Assembly (NCBI RefSeq): GCF_001429165.1 | Contig: NZ_LMIR01000001.1 | Span: 332,875 to 396,874 of the forward strand | Length of the DNA stretch: 64,000 nt | Reading direction: 5' to 3' | DNA from: Agromyces sp. Root81 | Lineage (GTDB): Bacteria; Actinomycetota; Actinomycetes; Actinomycetales; Microbacteriaceae | Shown here: in pieces, positions 1-8,707 of the stretch | How the letters are laid out: each line of letters starts with the position of its first letter | How positions within the stretch are numbered: the stretch's first letter is position 1 | Notes under the pieces: generated by a model | Database searches by the model: none | Told to the model about the DNA's origin: nothing | What the model saw: only the letters and a program-made list of their open reading frames with translations | Program-made: the position numbers and the translations under genes

Positions 1-107
1 GTGCGCGCGCCGGACTCACCGGCGAGCAGGGCGTTCCAGCTCTCAGAGGCGGTGCCGCCGAGCGGCGAGGTCGCACCGATGCCGGTGATGACGATCTTCT
101 TGGTCAT
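1..107 (-). CDS. fabF: 3-oxoacyl-ACP synthase II (FabF), N-terminal fragment
   Basis: Only the first 35 codons lie in the window; the gene continues beyond base 1. The visible protein opens MTKKIVITGIGATSPLGG, the typical start of the FabF beta-ketoacyl-ACP synthase fold. FabF elongates acyl-ACP by condensing it with malonyl-ACP in the cytoplasmic type II fatty acid pathway. It is the last gene of a minus-strand fabD-fabH-acpP-fabF run, about 80 bp downstream of acpP. The catalytic Cys-His-His residues lie outside the window, so the assignment rests on the N-terminus and the context. Confidence 0.9.
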   Translation of the reverse strand, partial: MTKKIVITGIGATSPLGGTASESWNALLAGESGAR

Positions 108-187
108 TCGAGAAACACTCCGATGGAGAGAATGGTCACACTGATCGAGCGGGCCGGGCGTTGGCGCCGGCCCGCTCCACGCAGCTG

Positions 188-436
188 TTAGGCCTGGGCC
201 TTGACGATGAAGGTGACGGCGTCGCCGACGGTCTTCAGGTTCTTGACCTCTTCGTCGGGGATCTTCACGTCGAACTTCTCTTCGGCGTTGACGACGATCG
301 TCATCATGGAGATCGAGTCGATGTCGAGGTCGTCGGTGAACGACTTGTCCAGCTCAACCGTGTCGGTCGCAATGCCGGTCTCGTCGTTGATGAGCTCGGC
401 CAGGCCGGCAAGCACTTCTTCGGTGGACAATGCCAT
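188..436 (-). CDS. acpP: acyl carrier protein
   Basis: This 82-residue acidic protein carries growing acyl chains on a 4'-phosphopantetheine arm. The attachment serine is Ser41 in the motif DIDSIS; most ACPs have DSL here, and isoleucine is a mild variant. Length and acidity are normal for the family. It lies between fabH and fabF in the same orientation. The ATG start is preceded by a purine-rich AAGGAGAA ribosome binding site. Actinobacteria usually encode acpP inside this fab cluster. Confidence 0.97.
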   Translation of the reverse strand: MALSTEEVLAGLAELINDETGIATDTVELDKSFTDDLDIDSISMMTIVVNAEEKFDVKIPDEEVKNLKTVGDAVTFIVKAQA

Positions 437-501
437 TGTTCTTCTCCTTGGGGGTGTCTCGTTTGACCGAGAGACAGTCTAGATGGACAGGGGGAGGTGG
501 T

Positions 502-1506
502 TCAGGGAAGAACCACCACTTGGGCGCCGAACACGAGTCCGGCGCCGAAGCCGATCTGGAGGGCGAGGCCTCCGGAAAGCTCGGGGTGCTCGGCGAGCAG
601 ACGGTGCGTCGCGAGCGGGATCGAGGCGGCCGAGGTGTTGCCCGTCGTCGCGATGTCACGGGCGATGACGACCGTCTCGGGCAGCTTCAGCTGCTTGGCG
701 AACTCGTCGATGATGCGCATGTTCGCCTGGTGGGGGATGAACGCGGCGAGGTCGTCGGCGGTCACGCCCGCGGCATCCAGCGCCTGCTTCGCGACCTTCG
801 CCATGTCCCACACGGCCCAGCGGAAGACCGTCTGGCCCTCCTGGCGCAGCGTCGGCCACTCGGATGCCCCGTGGCGGAACTCGGTGAGGGTGTGGTTCAT
901 GCCGACCGCGCCCGCCTTCGAGCCGTCGGAGCCCCAGATCGTACGTGCGATGCCGGGCGTGTCGCTCGGGCCGATCACGACGGCGCCTGCACCGTCGCCC
1001 AGGAGGAAGGAGATCGAGCGGTCGGTCGGGTCGACGACGTCGGAGAGCTTCTCTGCGCCGATGACGAGGGCGTACGTCGCAGCCCCCGAGCGGATGAGGG
1101 CGTCGGCCTGGGCGACCGCGTAGGCGTAGCCCGCGCAGGCGGCGTTCATGTCGTAGGCGGCGGCGGGGTTCGCGCCGACGCGGTCGGCGACGACGGCGGC
1201 CATCGACGGCGTCTGCTGCACGTTCGAGATCGTCGCGATGATGACGAGGTCGATGAGCGCGGGGTCGAGCCCCGACTTCTCGATCGCCTCACGTGCTGCG
1301 TTGGTCGCGAGGTCGGTCGCCGAGACCTCGGCGCCGGCACGAGTGCGGGTGATGATACCCGTGCGCTGCTGGATCCACTCGTCGGAGGAGTCGATCGGGC
1401 CGACCAGGTCGTCGTTCGGCACCGCGTTCTCGCCGCGAGCGGCGCCGACGGCGTAGATGCGCGTGAAGGCAGGCCCGTGCGACTGCTGGAGGGTGGGGTT
1501 CGTCAT
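502..1506 (-). CDS. fabH: 3-oxoacyl-ACP synthase III (FabH)
   Basis: FabH starts fatty acid synthesis by condensing an acyl-CoA primer with malonyl-ACP. The 334-residue protein shows the catalytic triad: Cys124 in NAACAGYAYA, His in FIPHQAN and Asn in TTGNTSAAS. The frame stays open further upstream into fabD, but the ATG at 1506 (MTNPTLQQSH) gives the usual family length and sits just after the fabD stop. In actinomycetes this enzyme normally accepts branched primers; specificity cannot be read from the sequence. Confidence 0.97.
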   Translation of the reverse strand: MTNPTLQQSHGPAFTRIYAVGAARGENAVPNDDLVGPIDSSDEWIQQRTGIITRTRAGAEVSATDLATNAAREAIEKSGLDPALIDLVIIATISNVQQTPSMAAVVADRVGANPAAAYDMNAACAGYAYAVAQADALIRSGAATYALVIGAEKLSDVVDPTDRSISFLLGDGAGAVVIGPSDTPGIARTIWGSDGSKAGAVGMNHTLTEFRHGASEWPTLRQEGQTVFRWAVWDMAKVAKQALDAAGVTADDLAAFIPHQANMRIIDEFAKQLKLPETVVIARDIATTGNTSAASIPLATHRLLAEHPELSGGLALQIGFGAGLVFGAQVVVLP

Positions 1507-1543
1507 GCTCGGCTTTCTCGTCTGCTTCGTCTGCTTCGTCGGC

Positions 1544-2467
1544 TCAGGCGTGCTGCTCGATGAGCTCGATCGCTGCCGACAGGTCTTCGGGAGTCTTGAC
1601 GGCGACGGTCGGCACGCCCTTGAGTGCGCGCTTCGCGAGACCGACGAGCGCGCCGGCGGGGGCGAGCTCGATGATGCCGGTGACTCCTGCCGCCTGGAAG
1701 GACTCCATGCAGCGATCCCAGCGTACGGGGGAGGAGACCTGGCCGACGAGCAGGTCGAGGAATGCGGCACCGGATGTCACGGGGCTGCCGTCGCGGTTCG
1801 TCCAGAGCGGGAGCGTCGGATCGGCGGGCGAGAGGCCGGCCGCGACGTCGGCGAGGCGGTCGACCGCCGGCCGCATGTACCGCGTGTGGAAGGCGCCCGC
1901 GACCTGCAGCGGGATGACCCGGGCTCCGGCGGGCGGCTCGGTCTTCAGCGCCTCGAGCGCGTCGAGTGCGCCGGCCACGACGATCTGGCCGCCGCCGTTG
2001 AAGTTCGCCGGCTCGAGGCCGAGCTCCTCGAGACGGGGGAGCAATGCCGCTTCATCGGCGCCGATGACCGCGCTCATGCCGGTCGGCACGAGCGCAGCGG
2101 CATCCGCCATGGCACGGCCGCGCTCGGTCACGAAGCGGATCGCATCGGCCTCGCTGAGCACGCCGGTGCCCGCCGCAGCGGTGATCTCACCCACGGAGTG
2201 CCCGGCGATGCCGCTGATGCGTTCGGCACGGCCGTCTGCGAGGAGGGTGCCGAGCGTGAGGATGCCGGCCGCGACGATGAGCGGCTGTGCGATCGCGGTG
2301 TCGCGGATCGTGTCGGCGTCGGCCTCCGTGCCGAAGTGCGCGAGGTCGAGCCCGGCGGCATCCGACAGCACCGACAGCCGTTCGGCATAGGCCGACTCGG
2401 CGAGCCAGGGGGCGAGGAATCCGGGGGTCTGAGAGCCCTGTCCAGGGCAGACGACGACGATCACCAC
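1544..2467 (-). CDS. fabD: malonyl-CoA:ACP transacylase (FabD)
   Basis: FabD moves malonyl groups from CoA to ACP and feeds both FabH and FabF. The 307-residue protein has the N-terminal CPGQGSQ motif and the nucleophile elbow GHSVGE with Ser91. It begins with GTG (two adjacent GTG codons at 2462-2467, either could serve). It is the first fab gene of the cluster and lies about 90 bp downstream of the PucR-type regulator, the usual place for FasR in this order of genes. Confidence 0.97.
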   Translation of the reverse strand: MVIVVVCPGQGSQTPGFLAPWLAESAYAERLSVLSDAAGLDLAHFGTEADADTIRDTAIAQPLIVAAGILTLGTLLADGRAERISGIAGHSVGEITAAAGTGVLSEADAIRFVTERGRAMADAAALVPTGMSAVIGADEAALLPRLEELGLEPANFNGGGQIVVAGALDALEALKTEPPAGARVIPLQVAGAFHTRYMRPAVDRLADVAAGLSPADPTLPLWTNRDGSPVTSGAAFLDLLVGQVSSPVRWDRCMESFQAAGVTGIIELAPAGALVGLAKRALKGVPTVAVKTPEDLSAAIELIEQHA

Positions 2468-2555
2468 CCCAGTCTGCCAAGCATGGGCCGGTGACTGGTG
2501 TGCACACGCGACAAGCTCTCGGCGAAAGCCTTGTACGAACGGTACAGAAAGCGGA

Positions 2556-3770
2556 TCAGTTGGTCGGTCGCCGACGCGGAGCCAGCTCGTGGTCGCTCAT
2601 CGAACCGATGATGAGCGCCGACTGCAGGATGAGCGCTTCGCGCGCACCCGTCGCGTCCCAGCCGATGACGTCGGAGACGCGCTTGAGGCGGTAGCGCACG
2701 GTGTTCGGGTGCACGAAGAGCTCGCGTGCCGTCGCCTCGAGCGAGCGGCCGTTGTCGAGGTAGCTCCACAGTGTCGTGAGCAGCTCGGTCGAGTGCGCCT
2801 GCAGCGGCCGGTAGATGCGGTGCACGAGCGTCGCTCGCGCGAGCGGGTCGCCCGCGAGCGCGCGTTCGGGCAGCAGGTCGTCGGCGTGCACCGGGCGAGG
2901 CGCGTGGCGCCAGGACCGCGCCACGGCGAAGCCGGCGAGCGCCGCCTTCGCGCTCTTCGACGCATCGACGAGATTGGGCACCGCATGCCCGAGCACGAGA
3001 TGACCGGGGCCGAAGTGCGGTTCGAGCTGCGCGGCGATCTCCATGAAGGTGAGCGCAGGGGCAGTGCCGATCGACTCGTCCGCCTCCCGGGCGAGCGGGT
3101 CGGCTCGGCCGATCACGAGCACGAGCCGGTTGCCCTGCACCCCGATCAGCACGTCGGCGTGCATGTGGCGGGCCGCTCGGCGCACGTGGTCGACGTCGAG
3201 CTGCTTCGGCGCGGTGCCGACGAGCACCGACACCTCGCCGTGACCGTGCCAGCCGAGGGCCGCGATGCGACTCGGCAGCTCATCGTCGGCCTCGCCCGAG
3301 AGGATCGAGTCGACCACGAGCGCTTCGAGACGTGCATCCCACAGGCCTCGCGCCTCGGCGGCACGCGCGTAGACGTCGGCTGCCGCGAAGGCGATCTCCC
3401 GCGAATAGAGGAGGATCGCTTCGCGCAGCGGCTCACCGCCGTCCTTCACCCGATCCTCGACGACCTCGACCGTCACTCGGATCAGCTGCAGCGTCTGCTG
3501 CAGGCTCACCGAGCGCAGCAGCTCACGAGGGGCCGCGCCGAAGACATCCGCCGCGATCCACGGGGTGGACCGCGGATCGTCGAACCAGGCGACGAACGAG
3601 GAGATGCCGGCTTGGGCGACGAGGCCCACGGCGGAGCGACGGCTCGGCGGCATGTCGCCGTACCACGGCAACGTGTCTTCGAGACGCTTGAGCGTCGCCG
3701 TCGCGAGTTCGCCCGCGATGGTGCGCAACCATGCGAGCGTCTCCGCCTTCGTCTTGGGCCTCGTCGCCAC
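2556..3770 (-). CDS. fasR: PucR-family transcriptional regulator, FasR-like
   Basis: This 404-residue protein ends in a PucR-type helix-turn-helix (about residues 350-375, with ATARELFVHPNTVRYRLKRV). The N-terminal two-thirds is a sensor-like region of the CdaR/PucR kind. In Streptomyces the PucR-like FasR is encoded just upstream of fabD and activates the fab operon; the identical position here makes that the best call. It starts with GTG at 3770, 11 bp after the aceE stop, so it may be co-transcribed with aceE. Its effector cannot be read from the sequence. The family is certain; the symbol is inferred from gene order. Confidence 0.8.
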   Translation of the reverse strand: MATRPKTKAETLAWLRTIAGELATATLKRLEDTLPWYGDMPPSRRSAVGLVAQAGISSFVAWFDDPRSTPWIAADVFGAAPRELLRSVSLQQTLQLIRVTVEVVEDRVKDGGEPLREAILLYSREIAFAAADVYARAAEARGLWDARLEALVVDSILSGEADDELPSRIAALGWHGHGEVSVLVGTAPKQLDVDHVRRAARHMHADVLIGVQGNRLVLVIGRADPLAREADESIGTAPALTFMEIAAQLEPHFGPGHLVLGHAVPNLVDASKSAKAALAGFAVARSWRHAPRPVHADDLLPERALAGDPLARATLVHRIYRPLQAHSTELLTTLWSYLDNGRSLEATARELFVHPNTVRYRLKRVSDVIGWDATGAREALILQSALIIGSMSDHELAPRRRPTN

Positions 3771-3781
3771 TTCGTCGCCTG

Positions 3782-6508
3782 CTAGCTCTCTCCGCCGGCC
3801 GATCCGGTGGTTCCGGCATTCACGTCGTACAGGCGGTACTTCTCGATCGCCTGGGCGGGGAGCGAACGGTCGACCTCACCGCGGTCTGCGAGCAGTTCGA
3901 GCGTGCGGACGACGACCGACGGACCGTCGATCTTGAAGAAGCGACGCGCGGCCGGGCGCGTGTCGGAGAACCCGAAGTCGTCGGCGCCGAGGGTGGCGTA
4001 CTGACCGGGCACGTAGGCGCGGATCTGGTCGGGCACCGCGTGCATGAAGTCCGAGACCGCGACGAACGGGCCGTTCGCCCCGCTGAGCTTCTGCGTCACG
4101 TACGGCACGCGGCGCTCGGCGTCGGGGTTCAGGAAGTTGTGCTCGTCGGCGGCGAGTCCGTCGCGGCGCAGCTCGGCCCAGCTCGTGACCGACCACACGT
4201 CGGCCGACACGCCCCAGTCCTCTGCGAGGAACTGCTGCGCCTCGAGGATCCACGGCACCGAGACACCGGACGCGAGCAGCTGCGCCTTGGGGCCGGCAGC
4301 ACCCGACTCGTTCAGGCGGTGGATGCCGCGCACGATGCCGTCGACGTCGACACCCTCGGGCTCGACGGGCTGCACGAGCGGCTCGTTGTAGACCGTCAGG
4401 TAGTACATGACGTTCGGGTCGGCGTGCGAGCCGCCGTACATGCGCTCGAGACCCGAGCGCATGATGTGCCCGATCTCGTAGCCGTACGCCGCGTCGTACG
4501 AGACGACGGCCGGGTTCGTCGATGCGAGCAGGGGCGAGTGGCCGTCGGCGTGCTGGAGGCCTTCGCCCGTGAGCGTCGTGCGACCGGCCGTCGCGCCGAT
4601 GATGAACCCGCGGGCCATCTGGTCGCCGGCCGCCCACATGGCGTCGCCCGTGCGCTGGAAGCCGAACATCGAGTAGAAGACGTAGACCGGGATGAGCGGC
4701 TCGCCCTGCGTCGAGTACGACGTGCCGACGTTCGTGAACGCGGCCATTGCGCCGGCCTCGTTGATGCCGACGTGCAGGATCTGGCCCTGCGGGCTCTCCT
4801 TGTAGGCGAGGAGGAGTTCGCGGTCGACCGACGTGTAGTGCTGGCCGTTCGGGTTGTAGATCTTCGCGGTCGGGAAGAACGCGTCGATGCCGAAGGTGCG
4901 CGCCTCGTCGGGGATGATCGGCACGATGCGGTGGCCGAAGTCCTTCGAGCGGATGAGGTCCTTCAGCAGTCGCACGAACGCCATGGTCGTGGCGATCTCC
5001 TGCGTGCCGGAGCCCTTCTTCGCGATCGCGTACACCGAGTCGTCGGGCAGCGAGATCGCCGTGTGGTTCGACCGGCGCTCCGGCAGGTAGCCGCCGAGCT
5101 CGCGACGACGCTCGTGCATGTACTGGATCGCCTCGTCCTGGTCGCCGGGCGTGTAGTACGGCGGAAGGTAGGGGTTCTCCTCGAGCTGCGCGTCCGTGAT
5201 CGGGATGCGCATCTGGTCGCGGAACGTCTTGAGGTTGTCGAGGGTCATCTTCTTCATCTGGTGGGTCGCGTTGCGCCCCTCGAAGGCCGGACCCAGGCCG
5301 TAGCCCTTGATCGTCTTCGCCAGGATGACCGTCGGCTGGCCCTTGTGCTCGCTCGCGGCCTTGAAGGCTGCGTAGACCTTGCGGTAGTCGTGGCCGCCGC
5401 GCTTCAGGCCCCACACCTCGTCGTCGGAGAGGTGGGAGACGAGCTCGAGGGCGCGCGGGTCGCGGCCGAAGAAGTTCTCGCGCACGTAGGCGCCCGACTC
5501 GGCCTTGTAGGTCTGGTAGTCGCCGTCGGGGGTGACGTTCATCAGGTTGCGCAGTGCACCGTCGTGGTCGCGGGCGAGGAGGTCGTCCCACTCGCGGCCC
5601 CAGACGACCTTGATGACGTTCCAGCCGGCACCGCGGAAGAAGCTCTCGAGCTCCTGGATGATCTTGCCGTTGCCGCGCACCGGGCCGTCGAGACGCTGCA
5701 GGTTGCAGTTGATCACGAAGTTGAGGTTGTCGAGGCCCTCGTTCGCGGCGACCTGGAGCTGGCCGCGGCTCTCGACCTCGTCCATCTCGCCATCGCCGAG
5801 GAACGCCCACACCTGCTGGTCGCTGGCGTCCTTGATGCCGCGGTTCGTCAGGTACCGGTTGAGCTGCGCCTGGTAGATCGCGTTGATCGGGCCGAGGCCC
5901 ATCGACACGGTCGGGAACTGCCAGAACTCGGGCATGAGACGCGGGTGCGGGTACGACGAGAGGCCGTTGGGCGCGTGCGACTTCTCTTGACGGAAGCCGT
6001 CGAGCTGGTCGGTCGACAGGCGGCCTTCGAGGAAGGCGCGGGCGTAGGTGCCGGGGGAGGCGTGGCCCTGCACGAAGATCTGGTCGCCGCCGCCGGGGTG
6101 GTCCTGGCCGCGGAAGAAGTGGTTGAAGCCGACCTCGTAGAGGGCGGCCGACGACGCGTACGTCGAGATGTGGCCGCCGACGGCGATGCCGGGGCGCTGG
6201 GCGCGGTGCACGAGCACGGCGGCGTTCCAGCGGATCCAGGCGCGGTAGCGACGCTCGATCTCCTCGTCGCCCGGGAATGCGGGCTCGTTCTCGGGAGCGA
6301 TCGTGTTGAGGTAGTCGGTGGTCGGAACCATCGGCACGCCGAGGTGGAGTTCCTTGGAGCGCTTCAGCAGGCTCAGCATGATCTCTCGCGCGCGCTGGTG
6401 TCCCTTCTCGGCGACAAGCGCATCAAGGGATTCGGCCCATTCGGAAGTCTCTTCCGGATCGGCGTCCATCGCCTCGACCGAGTAGGGATCCTGGTCGTTG
6501 ACAGTCAC
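3782..6508 (-). CDS. aceE: pyruvate dehydrogenase E1 component, homodimeric type
   Basis: AceE is the thiamine-diphosphate enzyme that decarboxylates pyruvate and loads the acetyl group onto E2-bound lipoate. The 908-residue length is right for the single-chain alpha2 form. The ThDP/Mg motif is visible as GDGEMDE followed about 25 residues later by NCNLQ. It starts with GTG at 6508 behind a GAGAGGTCGAG ribosome binding site. It reads toward the regulator and the fab genes, linking acetyl-CoA production to lipid synthesis. The likely E2 and E3 partners are encoded at 57.8-60.7 kb. Confidence 0.97.
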   Translation of the reverse strand: MTVNDQDPYSVEAMDADPEETSEWAESLDALVAEKGHQRAREIMLSLLKRSKELHLGVPMVPTTDYLNTIAPENEPAFPGDEEIERRYRAWIRWNAAVLVHRAQRPGIAVGGHISTYASSAALYEVGFNHFFRGQDHPGGGDQIFVQGHASPGTYARAFLEGRLSTDQLDGFRQEKSHAPNGLSSYPHPRLMPEFWQFPTVSMGLGPINAIYQAQLNRYLTNRGIKDASDQQVWAFLGDGEMDEVESRGQLQVAANEGLDNLNFVINCNLQRLDGPVRGNGKIIQELESFFRGAGWNVIKVVWGREWDDLLARDHDGALRNLMNVTPDGDYQTYKAESGAYVRENFFGRDPRALELVSHLSDDEVWGLKRGGHDYRKVYAAFKAASEHKGQPTVILAKTIKGYGLGPAFEGRNATHQMKKMTLDNLKTFRDQMRIPITDAQLEENPYLPPYYTPGDQDEAIQYMHERRRELGGYLPERRSNHTAISLPDDSVYAIAKKGSGTQEIATTMAFVRLLKDLIRSKDFGHRIVPIIPDEARTFGIDAFFPTAKIYNPNGQHYTSVDRELLLAYKESPQGQILHVGINEAGAMAAFTNVGTSYSTQGEPLIPVYVFYSMFGFQRTGDAMWAAGDQMARGFIIGATAGRTTLTGEGLQHADGHSPLLASTNPAVVSYDAAYGYEIGHIMRSGLERMYGGSHADPNVMYYLTVYNEPLVQPVEPEGVDVDGIVRGIHRLNESGAAGPKAQLLASGVSVPWILEAQQFLAEDWGVSADVWSVTSWAELRRDGLAADEHNFLNPDAERRVPYVTQKLSGANGPFVAVSDFMHAVPDQIRAYVPGQYATLGADDFGFSDTRPAARRFFKIDGPSVVVRTLELLADRGEVDRSLPAQAIEKYRLYDVNAGTTGSAGGES

Positions 6509-6682
6509 ACTCGACCTCTCTCTTCAGCAGATCGTGCCTGCGGGGTGTGGGATGTGCGCACGCCGAAGGGGCCGGTTCGCGGCCGGGTGGCACCACGCCA
6601 TCCTAGTGATTCTATGCCAGCCGGGTGGGGGTTAGGCTGGGGCCTCGGTTCGACCGAACGTCCATTGGAAGGTACCCGTCCC

Positions 6683-7138
6683 GTGATCCTCGCTCCCGGC
6701 AGCGCCGCGCCCGACTTCGAACTCGTGAACCAGTTCGGCCAGCCTGTGCGGCTTTCGGATCTCCGAGGACGCCCGGTCGCGCTCGTCTTCTTCCCGCTGG
6801 CCTTCTCCGGAATCTGCCACGGCGAACTCTGCGAACTCCGCGACAACATCGCCCTGTTCGAAGGGCCGGATGTCGCACTCCTCGCGATCTCGGTCGACTC
6901 CAAGCACACCCTGCGCGCCTGGGCTGAACGCGAGGGATACGAGTTCCCGCTGCTCTCCGACTTCTGGCCGCACGGGGCGGTCGCGGCGGCCTATGGCGCC
7001 TTCGACGACGGCACGGGGCTCGCCGAGCGGGCGACCTTCGTGATCGACGCGCAGGGCGTCGTCGCCGCGAGCTTCGCGACGCCTCGCGGTGAGGCGCGGT
7101 CGCTCGAGCAGTACCGAGAGGCGCTCACGGCGCTCTGA
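6683..7138 (+). CDS. ahpE: peroxiredoxin, AhpE type
   Basis: AhpE-type 1-Cys peroxiredoxins reduce hydrogen peroxide and organic peroxides in the cytosol. The 151-residue protein contains FFPLAFSGICHGEL, nearly the mycobacterial AhpE signature, with the peroxidatic cysteine at position 45. A second cysteine at position 50 is not in the resolving position of 2-Cys enzymes. The frame is open far upstream, opposite aceE, but the GTG at 6683 follows a GGAAGG ribosome binding site and gives the family length. It is transcribed divergently from aceE. Confidence 0.93.
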   Translation: MILAPGSAAPDFELVNQFGQPVRLSDLRGRPVALVFFPLAFSGICHGELCELRDNIALFEGPDVALLAISVDSKHTLRAWAEREGYEFPLLSDFWPHGAVAAAYGAFDDGTGLAERATFVIDAQGVVAASFATPRGEARSLEQYREALTAL

Positions 7139-7175
7139 GCGGGGAGGTGAGACATCCGCTCGCCGCTCGTGCGAG

Positions 7176-7877
7176 TCAGCCGAGGATGTTGACCGATCGC
7201 GCGATGACGAGCGCGAGGATCAGGAAGCCGCCGAAGGCCTGCAGGGCCATGAGGAGCTTGAACCGCGGCGACAACGGCATCGCGTCGGTGGCGCTGAACG
7301 CCATCGAGTTCGAGAGTGCCGAGTAGAAGTAGTCCACGAAGCGGGGCATCCAGTCGCGCACCGCCGACGATCGTGCGGCGACCTCGGTGACGGCGTCGTC
7401 GTCCTCGTCCTGGGGGAACCGCAAGTCCGCGGGCGGCAGGTCGGCACGTGCCGCCATCGTGCGCATGACCGGACCGCCCCGGTCGAGCTCCCAGTACAGC
7501 AGCGTGAACCCGATCACGTTCGCGACCCAGACCTGCAGTGCCGAGAGGAGCAGGCCGGGCGCATCGTCGGCCTTGCCGCCGGCGAGGGCCACGAGCAGGA
7601 ACACGAGCGTGATCTGGTTCGCGACGACGAGTCCGCCCGCGAGGGTGATCGACGCCCATTTCGTGAACGGGGAGCGCCGTGTGAGCCGGTGCGGATTCGC
7701 GATCACGAGCGGCACCAGCAGCGCCAGGCCGAAGACGACGACGACGAAGCGCTGCGGCCCGAGGAATGCGTTCGGCAGTGCTGCGTAGAGGCCCAACACG
7801 ACGACGAGCGCGACGACCGACGGCCATCGGTGCTCCGACGGCGTGCTTCGACTGGGATGCTGCTGCATCGGCTCCAT
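7176..7877 (-). CDS. DUF1345-like integral membrane protein
   Basis: This 233-residue protein has five or so hydrophobic segments: two near residues 20-60, one near 75-95, one near 108-128 and one at 205-228. The segment around YFYSALSNSMAFSATDA followed by a final helix resembles DUF1345 membrane proteins, whose function is unknown. A charged cytoplasmic-looking loop lies at about 140-175. It converges on ahpE with a short gap and is transcribed away from the tRNA gene. No function can be assigned. Confidence 0.7.
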   Translation of the reverse strand: MEPMQQHPSRSTPSEHRWPSVVALVVVLGLYAALPNAFLGPQRFVVVVFGLALLVPLVIANPHRLTRRSPFTKWASITLAGGLVVANQITLVFLLVALAGGKADDAPGLLLSALQVWVANVIGFTLLYWELDRGGPVMRTMAARADLPPADLRFPQDEDDDAVTEVAARSSAVRDWMPRFVDYFYSALSNSMAFSATDAMPLSPRFKLLMALQAFGGFLILALVIARSVNILG

Positions 7878-7931
7878 GGCCGTGAGTCTAGGCAGCTCGC
7901 GATAGCATGGGCGTGCGCCGCGCGCGGTCGC

Positions 7932-8004
7932 GGGCCTTTAGCTCAGTTGGTAGAGCGCCACGTTTACACCGTGGATGTCGTCGGTTCGAGCCCGGCAGGG
8001 CCCA
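7932..8004 (+). tRNA. tRNA-Val(TAC)
   Basis: The sequence folds as a complete cloverleaf: 7-bp acceptor stem GGGCCTT/AGGGCCC, D arm GCTC/GAGC, anticodon stem CCACG/CGTGG with loop TTTACAC (anticodon TAC) and T arm GTCGG/CCGGC around TTCGAGC. The discriminator base is A at 8004, followed by CC and then G, so the CCA end is not fully encoded. A repeat that reappears at 16.70 kb begins two bases after the mature 3' end. Confidence 0.97.
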
Positions 8005-8006
8005 CC

Positions 8007-8030
8007 GTTTGAAAATACTGGTCAACCCAG
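8007..8030. repeat. left copy of 24-bp direct repeat (candidate attL)
   Basis: The 24 bases here (GTTTGAAAATAC then TGGTCAACCCAG) match 22 of 24 positions at 16700-16723 in the same orientation. The repeat starts just after the 3' end of tRNA-Val, a classic place for integrative elements to insert. The two copies lie 8693 bp apart and bracket the beta-glucoside module. The attachment-site role is inferred; no integrase gene remains between them. Confidence 0.55.
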
Positions 8031-8188
8031 ACTTTCTTTTCGATCCCCGAAATGCTGGGATCGGCGAACACTTGGATTTGTCGGTGTCGTGTCAGTGGAA
8101 AACGACATTTGGTGGCAGAGTTCGAGAATTCGCCGCCCTTATGCGGATCATGAAGAAAGCACTCGCTCCGGCCTCAGGGGTCGAGATC

Positions 8189-8350
8189 ATGATCCCGAAG
8201 CTCCTCAGCATCGAAGAGCTCTGCAACCTCACGCAGACCCCCTCAGCACGATGTACCACCTACTCTCGCGCGGCGAGGGTCCGAACTCCATGAAGATCGG
8301 GCGCAACCTTCGGTTCGCGCTCGCTGCGTATGCAGGCGACCTGGAGACCG
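8189..8350 (+). pseudogene. frameshifted excisionase/AlpA-like DNA-binding gene
   Basis: Reading from ATG 8189 gives MIPKLLSIEELCNLTQTP, then the frame is lost inside a run of five C residues near 8242. One frame over, the protein resumes as LSTMYHLLSRGEGPNSMKIG and on through RNLRFALA. Joined together this is the small winged-helix typical of excisionases and AlpA regulators: an LL(S/T)xEEL start, a helix-turn-helix, then KIGRNLRF. A single missing C would restore it. Such genes normally sit beside an integrase, which is absent. Its place right after tRNA-Val supports a mobile-element origin. Confidence 0.6.
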
Positions 8351-8707
8351 CAGATTGGTGGCTGCCGTCGTCACTGTCATCGAAGCGTCGCGTCCGGGAT
8401 TCCGTTCGGCGGCGTGGTACTGACCTCGGCGAATATGTCGGGCAACAGATGCAGCTCTCCTTGCCGGGTGAACGGCGCCAGTTGCAGGTCTTCCGTGGCC
8501 TCCATTCGTCGGTGCATGCGGCGCTAGCGTCTGGGCACATCGAGCCCGTCCAGAATGCGCAGGGAGAGTTCGCCAATCGGCTCAGGGAGGCAGGTGCGCG
8601 ACGGGGCCTTCGTTACGCCCGTGATGATCGTCGTGCCCAGTATCGACCCCTGCCCGCTTCCTGCATTCCATTTCGCCCCGAGCGCAGGCCGCCGGGCGGC
8701 AACCTCG
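8351..8707. other. non-coding or degenerate stretch before the GH3 gene
   Basis: No convincing gene is present in these 357 bases. The frame that carries the second half of the broken excisionase stays open through this stretch and could be the eroded remainder of another element gene, but I recognise no domain in it. The GH3 gene ends at 8708 on the other strand. Confidence 0.4.

Noticed and set aside
3731-6680. Very long open frame on the plus strand opposite aceE, continuous with ahpE
   Set aside because: It is the shadow of high-GC aceE; residues are Arg/Val/Asp-rich with no family, and ahpE has its own GTG and ribosome binding site.
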